Part shown: piece after piece, positions 9,492 to 19,200 of the stretch
How positions within the stretch are numbered: the first letter of the stretch is position 1
Layout of the letters: every line of letters starts with the position of its first letter
NCBI GenBank assembly: GCA_016706685.1
Contig: JADJJE010000011.1
Span: forward strand, 124,001-188,000
Direction: 5' to 3'
DNA from: Sandaracinaceae bacterium
GTDB taxonomy: Bacteria > Myxococcota_A > Polyangia > Polyangiales > Houyiibacteriaceae
Length of the DNA: 64,000 nucleotides
The notes under the pieces: generated by a model
Database searches by the model: none
Told to the model about the DNA's origin: nothing
What the model saw: the letters and a program-made list of their open reading frames with translations, nothing else
Program-made: the position numbers and the translations under genes

Positions 9492-10538
9492 TCACTGACC
9501 CTCGGTGGCGAGCGACCGGATGAAGGCGACGAGCGCCAGCTTGCGGTTCTCGGTCGGGTTGTAGACCGGCATGTTGGCGTTACCGAAGCCCTGCACAATC
9601 TGCGACTGGGGCTCCATGACGGACTGGATGATGTAGTTCTCGTCGGCGTCGCGGGTGCTGCCGTCGGTGAAGGCGCGGCTGCTGCCCCACAGGCCACGCC
9701 AGGTGGGAGCGATACCGCCCGCGGCACCCGTGGTGTTGTGGCAGCCCATGCAGCCCATCTCCTGGGAGAGGAGCTCGCCCCAGCAGGCCATCGGGTCGGC
9801 GTTGCCCTCACACTCGGCGGGCGGACCGTCGAGCTGCGCCACGTGCCTGTCGTACGCCTCGCGCGTGGTGACGCGCAGGGTGGCCAACATGCTGCTGTGG
9901 TTGCCGTTGGGCGCCACGCTGCTCTCGGCGGTGACCACTGGGTTGCCCGCGGCGTCGCGGCCGTGCGGCGAACCGCAGTACTCGGCACAGAAGACGGTGA
10001 GCGGCTCGTCCTCGGCCGTGGTGTGCGTGGCCTCGAACCACAGCGTGGTGAACATGCCGGGCACGACGTCGCGCTTCACGCGGAAGGCCGGCACGAAGAA
10101 GCTGTGCAGCACGTCGGCGGAAGACATGGTCAAGCGCACGGGCTGGTGCACGGGCACCGTGAGCGCGTTGGACTCCTGAGCGCCGCTCGGCATGTGCGTG
10201 AAGTCCCACGTCCACTGCTTGCCGGTGACGTGGATCTCGAGCGAGTTCGACGGAGCCACGGCTCCGAAGACGTAGCCCTGCCAGCCCGCGTGGAAGAGGT
10301 AGACCAGCAGGAACACGGGCGCGACGGTCCAAGCGACCTCGAGCACGTTGTTGTGTCCCGAGGGCTGCGCCTTCACGCCCGGCCTGCGCCGGTACTTGAT
10401 GACGTAGAACACCATCGTTCCCACGATCAGCACGAACGAGATCAGGCTGACGTAGTAGATGAAGTAGAAGAGAGAGTCGACCTGCGGGGCGAGGGTCGAC
10501 ATCTGCGGCGGTAGTTGATCGCTCGCGCTGGGGTTCAT
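9492..10538 (-). CDS. ctaC: Cytochrome c oxidase subunit II with fused cytochrome c (caa3 type)
   Basis: The start at 10538 is set by an ATGA overlap with the SCO gene stop. The 348 residues comprise two membrane helices (about 23-47 and 70-90), the CuA cupredoxin domain (about 98-225) and a C-terminal cytochrome c with CMGCH (263-267) and a probable Met323 ligand. CuA residues are His145, Cys184, Cys188 and, at the end of the loop, His214-Ser-Ser-Met217. Normally three residues separate the second Cys from the His; here there are 25 (189-213), holding a second candidate His192. The fused haem domain takes electrons from ACIII without a separate cytochrome c. Confidence 0.93.
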   Translation of the reverse strand: MNPSASDQLPPQMSTLAPQVDSLFYFIYYVSLISFVLIVGTMVFYVIKYRRRPGVKAQPSGHNNVLEVAWTVAPVFLLVYLFHAGWQGYVFGAVAPSNSLEIHVTGKQWTWDFTHMPSGAQESNALTVPVHQPVRLTMSSADVLHSFFVPAFRVKRDVVPGMFTTLWFEATHTTAEDEPLTVFCAEYCGSPHGRDAAGNPVVTAESSVAPNGNHSSMLATLRVTTREAYDRHVAQLDGPPAECEGNADPMACWGELLSQEMGCMGCHNTTGAAGGIAPTWRGLWGSSRAFTDGSTRDADENYIIQSVMEPQSQIVQGFGNANMPVYNPTENRKLALVAFIRSLATEGQ

Positions 10539-11491
10539 GACGTTCGCACCTGGTTGGGCTGGGCGTCGAGTGCAATGCGGATGGACTCGGCGTCCTGGGC
10601 AGCCCGCATCGACTCGGAGGTGGCACGGCGACGCTCGCGCCGCCAAAAGAAGGTGAGGAAACCGCCGAGCACGAAGACCGTGATCAGACCGCCCAGCTTC
10701 ATGACGTTCATGGCCATCACCGTGTAGGTGTTGGCGCTCGCGTCATAGGCATAGCAGTAGAGCAGGAAGTGCTCGGTGGTGGAGATCGACCGCCCCTGGG
10801 ACGCCTCGAGGAGGGCCAAGCGGAAGTCGTTCGGGTTGAACTCGAGGCCGTAGAGGTAGCGCGCGAAGCGCCCCTCGGGGGTCAGGAACATGATGGCCGC
10901 GGGGTGCGCGTACTGTTCCTGGTTGGCGTTGTAGAAGTAGTGGTACCCAGCGGCCTCGGTGGCCGCCGTGATCGCGTCTTGGTCTCCGACCAAGAAGTGC
11001 CAGCCGCGCTCGGCGGCGGGCTTGCCCAGTGTCTCCAGCAGCTCGGCGCGCTTGGCGGCGGCCTGGGCCACCGTGTCGTCCGGGTCGATGCTGATGGTCA
11101 CTGCCGTGTACTCGACACCGGGGGACCACTCCGCCTGCATGATGCCGCGCGAGGTCGCGTCAAGCACCATGGAGCAGAGCGTGGGACAGGTGTGATAGGC
11201 GAAGGTGAGGAGCACGGGCTTACCCGCGCTGAAGTAGTCCCCGAGGCGCACCTGGCGACCGGTGTGGTCGGTGAACTCGAGGTCCATGGGGAGCTGCTGG
11301 TCCAGCTGCTCGTTGACGCGGATGCGCTCGATGCCAGGCGCGGCCCGCGATGGACGCGCCCCGTTCTCGTTCGGCAGCCACTCCTGCGCCGCCGCCGGAA
11401 CCACCCACGCCCCGCTCGACGCGAGCGCCAGCGCACACACGGCATAGGCCGTGGAGCGTGGGGCGCGAAGGAGGTGGGGCGAGGTGGTCAT
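10535..11491 (-). CDS. SCO1/SenC-family copper chaperone for CuA assembly
   Basis: The 318-residue protein has a signal peptide (cleavage near VVPAAAQ) and a thioredoxin-like SCO domain. The copper ligands are all visible: CPTLC (CxxxC) in FAYHTCPTLCSMV and the distant His in EQYAHPAAIMFLTPEG. SCO proteins deliver copper to, or keep reduced, the CuA cysteines of subunit II. A second membrane helix near the C terminus (VMAMNVMKLGGLITVFVLGG) and a basic cytoplasmic tail are extra to the usual form. The gene immediately precedes ctaC with a 4-base overlap, in line with CuA assembly. Confidence 0.9.
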   Translation of the reverse strand: MTTSPHLLRAPRSTAYAVCALALASSGAWVVPAAAQEWLPNENGARPSRAAPGIERIRVNEQLDQQLPMDLEFTDHTGRQVRLGDYFSAGKPVLLTFAYHTCPTLCSMVLDATSRGIMQAEWSPGVEYTAVTISIDPDDTVAQAAAKRAELLETLGKPAAERGWHFLVGDQDAITAATEAAGYHYFYNANQEQYAHPAAIMFLTPEGRFARYLYGLEFNPNDFRLALLEASQGRSISTTEHFLLYCYAYDASANTYTVMAMNVMKLGGLITVFVLGGFLTFFWRRERRRATSESMRAAQDAESIRIALDAQPNQVRTS

Positions 11492-11527
11492 GAGGGGGAC
11501 TGGAGTTGAGAGAGGGCGGCGAGAGGA

Positions 11528-12112
11528 TCAGGGAGCAGGCGCGGGACGCGGGCGCGGGCGACCGGGGACCACTTCGGCTGCAGCCGCCTCGGCAGCAGCA
11601 GCAGCGGCGGCTGCGGCGGCTGCCGCTTCGGCCTCGGCCGCGGCGCGACGAGCGGCGCGCTCTTCCACGGCACGGCGGGCAGCTGCGACGCCCTCGGCGT
11701 TCTCCATGGCGGCCCAGCCCTGGACGGCGTCCAGGGTTTCGTTCTGGACCGGGCGGAGGTTGCCGCGCTGGCCGTTGGCCACCTGGCCCATGGCCTGCTC
11801 GATGGGAAGGGTGCCGGTCTCGAGTCGCGCCTGCGCCTCGAGGCGGTCGACCTCGGCCACGGTGGCGCGGCGCACACGGCCCGCACCCTCATAGACAGCA
11901 GCGTCTTCGGCCGTGATGGGGCGCGTGACCCCATCGGCTTCGACCACCCAGCGAGGGTAGCTGCCCTGCTCGATGGCCTCGGCCTGGCGTGCCTCGATCG
12001 TCCACGCGAAGTAGTTGTGGAAGAGCGGGATCAGCCCGGCGAGCGTGAGCGCAGAGGCCACGGCCACGCCGATGATGGCCTTGTCGTTCGTTCCGGTCGT
12101 ATCGTAACCCAT
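11528..12112 (-). CDS. Uncharacterised Ala-rich membrane protein of the ACIII-caa3 operon
   Basis: The 194 residues start at ATG 12112, 8 bp after actF. One N-terminal membrane helix (about 11-32, AIIGVAVASALTLAGLIPLF) is followed by a soluble region with HNYFAWTIEARQAEAIEQ and IEQAMGQVANGQRGNLRPVQ. The C-terminal 70 residues are an almost pure Ala/Glu/Arg segment (long Ala runs, likely helical) ending Pro-Arg-rich. Position between actF and the SCO gene resembles the small ActG/ActH-type accessory subunits of other ACIII loci, but I see no sequence match. A cytochrome-binding or complex-stabilising role is an inference from context alone. Confidence 0.7.
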   Translation of the reverse strand: MGYDTTGTNDKAIIGVAVASALTLAGLIPLFHNYFAWTIEARQAEAIEQGSYPRWVVEADGVTRPITAEDAAVYEGAGRVRRATVAEVDRLEAQARLETGTLPIEQAMGQVANGQRGNLRPVQNETLDAVQGWAAMENAEGVAAARRAVEERAARRAAAEAEAAAAAAAAAAAAEAAAAEVVPGRPRPRPAPAP

Positions 12113-12120
12113 CTCGAGCC

Positions 12121-13551
12121 TCAGTACGTCTGGTGGTGGTGAAGGCTGCGAGACAGGCGGGGGTCGCCCACTGGAACCAGTGGGAAACGCGCCAGGCCCT
12201 TCAGCACGAAGGTGAAGAAGACTCCGCCGCAGAGAAGCAGCGCCGCGAGGTCGTAGACCACGCTCGAGTCGAGATGCGCCGGCGTGTTGGCCTGCGGGAT
12301 GACGAACCAGTAGAGGTCCACCACGTGCATGGCCAAGAGCCACACGCACATCTTCTGCAGCCAGCCCAGGTTGCGCTTCTGGACCCGCGAGATGAGCAGG
12401 AAGAACGGCGCCACGAAGTGACCGAAGATGAGGGTCAAGGAGACCCACTCGAACCCACCCTGCCAGCGGCGGTGGAACCAGGTGGCCTCCTCGGGGATGC
12501 CGGCATACCAGATGAGCATCCACTGCGAGAACTGGACGTAGGTCCAGAAGCAGATGAACCCGAACATCAGGCGGCTGAGGTCGTTGATGTGCTCGCCGTT
12601 GACCGCCCCACCCGCGAGGTTGTTGCGGTGCATGTGGATGCCGAACAAGCACGCGGTGGCGAGGATGGCGATGGCCGACCCGCCGAAGATGATGACGCCG
12701 AAGATGGTGGAGTACCACGCCGGCTCGAGGCTCATGACCCAGTCGAAGGACGCGAAGGTGAGCGTGAGGCCGAACACGAAGCTGCTGAGGTAGCTGGCGT
12801 TCTGCATCCTGGGGGTGAGCTGCTTGTCCTTGGTCTGGTCCTGCCGCGTCGACGTCTTGAAGTAGAAGAGCGCGATGAGACACCACGCGAGCAGGTAGAC
12901 CACCGCGCGGAACGCCCAGAAGCCCTCGGCCAACCAGCCGGACTTGCCGAGCAGGGTGTTGTGATGGAGCTGCTGCTCCTGCGGGGTGTGCGCGTGCGCC
13001 TCACCATGCTCGTCGCCGTGACCCGCTTCGGCCTCGCCTTCGGCCGGGGCGCCCTCGTCGGGAGCAGCTGCAGCTTCGGGCTCCTGGGCCTGGGCCACGC
13101 TGGCCCCGAGCTGCAACGCGCCGTGCTCTTCGGCCTCGGCCTCGCCCTCAGCGTGGGCGCCGCCGTGCTCGTGCACCAGACGCCACTCGTCGTACATGCC
13201 GAAGGCACCCGCCTGCACCGCGAAGAGGATGGGCAGCGCCAGCACGAAGATGACCGGCGCACCGGCCATGAACACCTCGAAGATGCGGCGGCTGGTGACC
13301 CCCCAGTGCCCCGCCGTCATGTGCTGGATGAGCACCATGAACATGGCACCGAGCATGAGCGTCGTGACGGCGAAGAAGCCGAAGAGGTAGCTGTAGCCGA
13401 AGCGGTTCGAGTCTGCGACGAACCCGGCGACGCTGCCCAGCAGGCCGACCACCGCGAGGGCGGCCGAGACCTTCCATGCAGTGGTGGCGAGGAAGCTGTC
13501 GGCGGGGAGACGGTAGTCTTGTTGGTTGGGTTCGTGGGCCACAGCGCTCAC
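12121..13551 (-). CDS. actF: Alternative complex III subunit ActF
   Basis: The 476-residue quinol dehydrogenase membrane subunit has about ten helices in a fold related to, but shorter than, the NrfD type. Recognisable stretches include GFFAVTTLMLGAMFMVLIQH near the start and FWTYVQFSQWMLIWYAGIPEE, which is the best conserved ActF block. Between helices 3 and 4 lies a roughly 70-residue acidic and His-rich loop (about 130-200: HEHGGAHAEGEAEAEEHG, then GHGDEHGEAHAH), absent from most relatives and probably facing the periplasm. It might bind metal. The ORF overlaps actE by 4 bases. Confidence 0.88.
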   Translation of the reverse strand: MSAVAHEPNQQDYRLPADSFLATTAWKVSAALAVVGLLGSVAGFVADSNRFGYSYLFGFFAVTTLMLGAMFMVLIQHMTAGHWGVTSRRIFEVFMAGAPVIFVLALPILFAVQAGAFGMYDEWRLVHEHGGAHAEGEAEAEEHGALQLGASVAQAQEPEAAAAPDEGAPAEGEAEAGHGDEHGEAHAHTPQEQQLHHNTLLGKSGWLAEGFWAFRAVVYLLAWCLIALFYFKTSTRQDQTKDKQLTPRMQNASYLSSFVFGLTLTFASFDWVMSLEPAWYSTIFGVIIFGGSAIAILATACLFGIHMHRNNLAGGAVNGEHINDLSRLMFGFICFWTYVQFSQWMLIWYAGIPEEATWFHRRWQGGFEWVSLTLIFGHFVAPFFLLISRVQKRNLGWLQKMCVWLLAMHVVDLYWFVIPQANTPAHLDSSVVYDLAALLLCGGVFFTFVLKGLARFPLVPVGDPRLSRSLHHHQTY

Positions 13552-14171
13552 TCCGGACGGCTCGGGCGGCCCTGCTCACTGAGCTGGAGGGCGCGCACGT
13601 AGGAAACGATAGCCCAGCGATCATCCGTGGGGATGCTCTGCGCGTAGGCAGGCATGTTGCGGATGCCGTGGGAGATGGTGGCGAAGAGCTGGCCATCCGG
13701 GATGCCGCGGAGGCGCTCGTCGTGGAAGGTGGGCGGAACCATCGCGTTGAAGTTCAGGCGCGCCACGCGGTGCGCGACGGGACCCTCGGCGGAGCCGGTG
13801 TCGCCATGACACGGCGCGCAGTAGATGGTGTAGCGCTCTTGACCGCGGGCCACGAACGACGCGCCGCCGCCGTTGCGCTGCACGACCTGTCGCGGGACCT
13901 CGAGGACCCACTCGGCGTTGTCGTCGGCGCGACCCGTGGCGACGCCCAGGTTCGGGTCGTCCTCACGCGACACGGTGCCGTCGACCTGCGGACGCATGGT
14001 GCGGCCGTCCTGGAAGAACGCGCTGCGCTCCTGCGCGTCGTAGCGGGGCTGGTTGTACATGTTCCGGATGGGAACGACCGGCGTGTCCTGCGTGGTCTGG
14101 CCACGGCAACCCATGAGGGCCGCCATGACCAGCAGCGAGACCAGGATGTGCTTGCTGAGCGGGAGAGTCAC
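13548..14171 (-). CDS. actE: Alternative complex III monohaem cytochrome ActE
   Basis: A lipoprotein signal (ILVSLLVMAALMGC) leads into 207 residues containing one haem site, YCAPCHGD, and a downstream axial Met in GIRNMPAYAQ. NMYNQPRYDAQERSAFFQDGRTMRP near the N terminus is a typical ActE block. The protein is the membrane-attached cytochrome c of ACIII that passes electrons onwards, here probably to the haem domain fused to CtaC. It overlaps actD by 4 bases and actF by 4 bases. Confidence 0.9.
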   Translation of the reverse strand: MTLPLSKHILVSLLVMAALMGCRGQTTQDTPVVPIRNMYNQPRYDAQERSAFFQDGRTMRPQVDGTVSREDDPNLGVATGRADDNAEWVLEVPRQVVQRNGGGASFVARGQERYTIYCAPCHGDTGSAEGPVAHRVARLNFNAMVPPTFHDERLRGIPDGQLFATISHGIRNMPAYAQSIPTDDRWAIVSYVRALQLSEQGRPSRPE

Positions 14172-14749
14172 AGGACTTCCTCCTCCACGAGCTCGAGGTG
14201 GCTCGGGTGCGTCGACTCGAGCAGCGCCCGGGTCTTCGTGAGGTCGAACTTGGCGTCCTTGACCTCGATCGAGATGAAGTACTTGTCATCGGTGGCCGCG
14301 GCGAAGCGGTCCGACTCGAAGATGGGGTGGTTGTGCATGGGCAGCTTGAGCAGGTGCAGCATGCCGAAGAGCGTGCCGAAGCCGGTGAGCAAGACCGTGC
14401 ACTCGAACAGGATGGGCACCATGGACGGGAACGAACCGGGCGGCTTTCCACCGATGATGATGGGGTAGTCCCAGTTGTTGGCGTACTGGATGAGCAGCGC
14501 GCCGCCGATGAGCCCCATCAGGCCGCAGATGAAGCTGATGACGCCGATCTTGGTGGGGACGAGCCCCATGGCGTCGTCCAGCCCGTGTAGCGGATACGGC
14601 GTGTGGCAGTCCCAGCTCTTGTAGCCCGCGTCGCGCACCTTCATCGCGGCCTTGGCCACGGCGTTGGGCGTCTCGTACTCGGCGAGGTAGAGGGCGGGCC
14701 TCTTCTCGGCGATCTTCGGCTCTTTCTTAGGGGTATCGTGGTCCGACAT
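14168..14749 (-). CDS. actD: Alternative complex III subunit ActD (DUF3341)
   Basis: The 193-residue protein carries the DUF3341 signature: a soluble N-terminal part (LYLAEYETPNAVAKAAMKV, WDCHTPYPLHGLDDAMG), two adjacent membrane helices (about 83-105 and 120-145), and a cytosolic or periplasmic end with HNHPIFESDRFAAATDDKYF. It is a structural membrane subunit of ACIII with no cofactor. The operon order actC-actD-actE matches other bacteria. It starts 3 bp after actC. Confidence 0.9.
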   Translation of the reverse strand: MSDHDTPKKEPKIAEKRPALYLAEYETPNAVAKAAMKVRDAGYKSWDCHTPYPLHGLDDAMGLVPTKIGVISFICGLMGLIGGALLIQYANNWDYPIIIGGKPPGSFPSMVPILFECTVLLTGFGTLFGMLHLLKLPMHNHPIFESDRFAAATDDKYFISIEVKDAKFDLTKTRALLESTHPSHLELVEEEVL

Positions 14750-14752
14750 GGC

Positions 14753-16216
14753 TCACTCCGCCGGGGCAGGCTCGGCCGACGCATGCGCATGCGCGTGGTC
14801 GTGCTCGTCGCCGTGGTGAAGGTTGGGATGGGCGCCAGGCAGGGTCGCCTTGAGCTCCGCGATGGCGATCATCGGGATCCAGCGCACGAAGAGGAGGAAC
14901 AGCGTGAGGAAGAGTCCGAAGGTCCCCAGGTAGAGGCCCACGTCGATCCAGGTGGGGTGGAAGTTGCCCCACGAGCTGGGCAGGAAGTCCTGGGTGAGCG
15001 AGGTCACGATGATGACGAAGCGCTCGAACCACATGCCGATGTTGATGAGGATGGTGGCCACGAACATGATGGGCACGCTGGTGCGGCACTTCTGGAACCA
15101 GAAGATTTGCGGCACGAGGACGTTGCAGCCGATCATGGCCCAGTAGCTCCACCACAGAGGGCCCCAGTTGCCGAGGCTATCCGTCTGGGCGAAGCCCGCG
15201 CGGTTGTGGAGGAAGACCCACTGCTCGTAGGGGTTGCCGGAGTACCACGCGATGAAGAACTCCATGGCGTAGGCGTACCCGACGATCATCGAGGTGCCGA
15301 GCATGAACTTGTTCATCAAGTCCAGGTGCCGGATGTTCACCAGGTTGTGCATGCCGAACACGGCTCGCACGATGAGCATCATGGTCATGACGAGCGCGAA
15401 GCCCGAGAAGATGGCGCCGGCCACGAAGTACGGCGGGAAGATGGTGGTGTGCCAGCCGGGGATGACCGAGGTGGCGAAGTCGAAGGACACGACCGAGTGC
15501 ACCGAGAGCACGAGCGGCGTGCTGATGCCCGCGAAGATGAGGTACGCGCGCTCGTAGTGCTGCCAGCCGCGGTGCGAGCCGCGCCAGCCGAGAGCCAGGA
15601 ACCCGTAGATGCGGCGGCGCAGCATGGTCTCGGAGCGGTCGCGCAGGGTGGCGAAGTCCGGGATGAGGCCGACGAACCAGAAGATGACCGAGATGGTCAG
15701 GTACGTGTTCACGGCGAACACGTCCCACATGAGCGGCGACTTGAAGTTCGGCCACATCTGCATCTGGTTCGGGATCGGGAACAGGTAGTAGTCGAACCAC
15801 GGCCGGCCCGTGTGCAGGGCCGGGAACATGGCGGCACAGAGCACCGCCATGACGGTCATGGCCTCGGCGAAGCGGTTGATGCTGGTGCGCCACTTCTGCC
15901 TGAACAGGAAGAGGATGGCCGAGATCAGCGTTCCGGCGTGGCCGATACCGATCCACCACACGAAGTTGGTGATGTCCCAACCCCAGTAGGCCGGCGCGTT
16001 GTTACCCCAGACGCCGATACCCATCGCGAGCAGATACGCGATGACGGCGGTCATCAGGCCGAGCAGGGACACCGAGGGCAGGAAGCAAATCCACCAGCCG
16101 CGGGGCGCCTTGTTCTCGGTGACACGGGACACGGCCTCCGTGATGTCGTGGACCGTGGTGCCTTGCGGGAGGAGATAGGTCTCGCCGATCTCGACAATGG
16201 GCTTGTCGTCGCTCAT
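14753..16216 (-). CDS. actC: Alternative complex III quinol-binding subunit ActC (NrfD family)
   Basis: The 487-residue protein has about ten membrane helices in the NrfD/PsrC fold, with the quinol-site region on the periplasmic side. Marks are FVWWIGIGHAGTLISAILFLFRQKWRTSINR near the start, HTGRPWFDYYLFPIPNQM, and ARNDA-type His/Asp blocks such as VSFDFATSVIPGWHTTIFPPYFVAGAI. In ACIII, ActC oxidises menaquinol or ubiquinol and hands electrons to ActB. The C terminus is His-rich (HHGDEHDHAHAHA). It overlaps actB by 4 bases (start 16216, actB stop 16213). Confidence 0.93.
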   Translation of the reverse strand: MSDDKPIVEIGETYLLPQGTTVHDITEAVSRVTENKAPRGWWICFLPSVSLLGLMTAVIAYLLAMGIGVWGNNAPAYWGWDITNFVWWIGIGHAGTLISAILFLFRQKWRTSINRFAEAMTVMAVLCAAMFPALHTGRPWFDYYLFPIPNQMQMWPNFKSPLMWDVFAVNTYLTISVIFWFVGLIPDFATLRDRSETMLRRRIYGFLALGWRGSHRGWQHYERAYLIFAGISTPLVLSVHSVVSFDFATSVIPGWHTTIFPPYFVAGAIFSGFALVMTMMLIVRAVFGMHNLVNIRHLDLMNKFMLGTSMIVGYAYAMEFFIAWYSGNPYEQWVFLHNRAGFAQTDSLGNWGPLWWSYWAMIGCNVLVPQIFWFQKCRTSVPIMFVATILINIGMWFERFVIIVTSLTQDFLPSSWGNFHPTWIDVGLYLGTFGLFLTLFLLFVRWIPMIAIAELKATLPGAHPNLHHGDEHDHAHAHASAEPAPAE

Positions 16217-19200
16217 CCGTGCGCCTCCTGGCCTTCGCCAGCTGCATGTTCGCCATCACGTCCGCCGGTGGCGGGGAACGCGGGGTTCGGGTTGCGGATC
16301 TTTCCGAGGAAGGTCGTGCGGGGCTGCGTGCCGAGCTCGGCCAGCAGCTTGTAGCGACGGTCGCGCACGGCCAGCTGGGCCACACGGCTCTCGGGGTCGT
16401 TCAGGTCACCAAAGGTGATGGCCGCGGTGGGACAGGCGGACTGACAGGCGGTGACGATGTCGCCGTCGCGCATGACCCGCTGCTCGCGGCGAGCCGCGAT
16501 GCGTGCGCCCTGGATGCGCTGCACGCAGTAGGAGCACTTCTCCATGACACCGCGCATGCGCACCGTGACGTTCGGGTTGAACGCCAGCTTGCGCTCCTCG
16601 GGGAAGTTCGCGACGTCCTGACCCGCGCGGAAGCCGAGGCCGGGGATGGCCGAGACACCCGTCTGCTCGTCGATGAGCTCGTCCAGGCGGACGTGCCAGT
16701 CGAGGTAGTTGAAGCGGCGCACCTTGTAGGGGCAGTTGTTCGCGCAGTAGCGCGTGCCGATGCAGCGGTTGTACGCCATGTCGTTCAAGCCCTCGGGGCT
16801 GTGAGCGGTGGCGTTCACCGGGCAGACATTCTCGCAGGGCGCCTCTTCGCAGTGCTGGCAGCCCACGGGCTGGAGCGCGATCTGCGGATTGTTGCTGTCC
16901 TCGCCCACGAAGTAGCGGTCGATGCGCATCCAGGCCATCTCGCGGCCACGCTCGACCTCGTACTTGCCGACGGCCGGGATGTTGTTCTCCGACTGGCAGG
17001 CCACCACGCAGGCGTTGCAGCCGGTGCAGGAGCTGAGGTCGATGACCATGCCCCACTTGTGGAGCACTGCGGGGAGCGTGCTGTCGGTGGGCTGCACGCG
17101 CTGGTCGTCGTAGTTCACCTGCCGCCAGAGCGGGTCGGTGCTCACGAACTCGACGGTACGGAAGGACGCGAACTGCGGCTCCTCCTTGTACTGGTCCAAC
17201 GTGGCGTCGATCGCGATGGGGCGACCTTCCATGTTGTCGTGGGTCTGCGTCTGGACGACGTTGTAGTGGCCCGTGGCCTTCTCCACCGTGAAGCCAGAGC
17301 CGAAGTAGAAGCTCTCGCTGTCGCGCAGGGCCTCCACCCGGAAGCCGCCGCCCATTTTGTCTGCCGGGCGATGGTCGGCCACGGCAGCGTAGCGCCCCGC
17401 CTGCGTGCGACCGTAGCCCAGCGTGAGCGTGACGCTCTGATTGGCGTGGCCCGGGAGGATCCAGACCGGCAGCTCCACGCTGCGGTCGCCCTTGCTGATG
17501 CGGATGAGGTCCTGGGGACGCACGTTGAGTTCGTTGGCGAACTCGCGCGAGACCAGCGCCACGTTGTCCCAGACGATCTTCGTCATGGGGTCGGCCAGCT
17601 CTTGGGCCCACACGTTGTTGGCGTGCCGGCCATCCCACAGGGCGGCGTCCGGAACGAACTGCACTTCGATGCCCTCGACGGTGGCCGCCGTGCGCGAGAG
17701 CGCAGCGGTCAGCAGGCTGGCGTCGATGGCGGGCGTCTCGGCCGTGAGCGTGGAGCCGCGCACCACACCCGCGTGCAGCGCCGCGCGCCAGTCGCGCTCG
17801 AACGAAACTGGGTTGGTGGCCGAACGGAAGGTGCTGCGCACCACCGCGTGACCGCGCCAGTTGCGCTCACCCGCCACGCGGGCCAACAGCTCGAGCGCGC
17901 TGCGCGCTCCCCAGAGAGGCGCGATGAGCGGCTGCTGGATGGACACGGTGCCGTCGGCGGCGCGCTGATCGCCCCAGGTCTCGAGCTCGTGCGCGAGGGG
18001 AACCTGCCAGGTGCAGAGCGAGCCCGTCTCGTCGATGCCGTGGGCGAGGTGGACGGAGGTCAGTCCGTCGCGCCCGAGCAGGGCCGCGAAGTCCACGTCC
18101 GCCGGCGCGTCGTAGACCGGGTTGCCGCCCAGGATGAGCAGCGTATTGGCGCCCTCGATCTCGCTGACGAGCGCACGGATGCTCTCGAGGCTGCGCGGCT
18201 GCTCCGCGTCCAGCACGGCGTTCGTGAGCACCGTGGAGCCGATGGCCCCGAGGTGCGCGTTGATGGCGAGACCCAGCGCGTGCACGTGCGCGGGCTGGTT
18301 GCGGCCCACCAGCACGGCGGCTCCGCGACCAGCTTCACGGAGGTCGGCCGCGACGGCGCGAATCCACTCGGCGGGGATGCCGTCGGTGGCGGCGGCCTGC
18401 ACACCGGGCACCTCGAGCGCTGCCCCGAGGGCGCGCGCGTAGGCATCCACACGCGTGGCCGGAAGGGCCAGGCGATGGTCGGCGGAACCACCCGTGATGG
18501 AGTGGGTGGCCTCCACCACGTAGAGACGGCTCATGGCCGAGTCGGGCGCGGTGATGGCGCGGCCGGGGCCGAACCCGCGGCCGTTGCGCACGGAGCCGGT
18601 CTCGAGGCCGAGGAAGTCACAGTCCAGGGAGAGGACCGTGCGCGCCCGCGACAGCTCGTAGTGCACGTGCATGGGCTGGCCGAGCAGCTGCCGGGTGCCT
18701 TCGCGCGAGTTGTCGTCGTTGACCGAGTCGTAGGTGTAGAGCTTGGCGGCCGGGAAGCGCGCGGCCAGGGCCGCGCGGATGCGCACCATGGACGGGCTGT
18801 TGGTGGCCTGAGCGAGCACACGCAGGCCGGCGCCGGTGCCCAGCCCGCCGATGAGCGTGCCGAAGGCCTCGTCGAACTCGGCGTAGGTCTTTGCCGTGCG
18901 GCCGTCGTCACCCCGGAGCGTGGGTTGATGCGCGCGGTCCGGGTCGTAGAGGTCCCACACCGCCACCTGGGCGCGGACGTCGGAGGCGCCACGGCTCGAG
19001 GGATGGAGCGGGTTGCCCTCCACCTTGGTGGGCCGACCGTCGTGGCTGGTGACCACGATGCCGAGCGCGTCGCCGTTGCGCTGCGTGACCGTCGCGAAGT
19101 GCGAGGGCACACCGGGCACGAGGGACTCGGGCGACTGGGCGTACGGCAGGATGTTGGCTTCGGGGCGACGTGCGCAGCCCTCGATGGCCACGGCCGCAGC

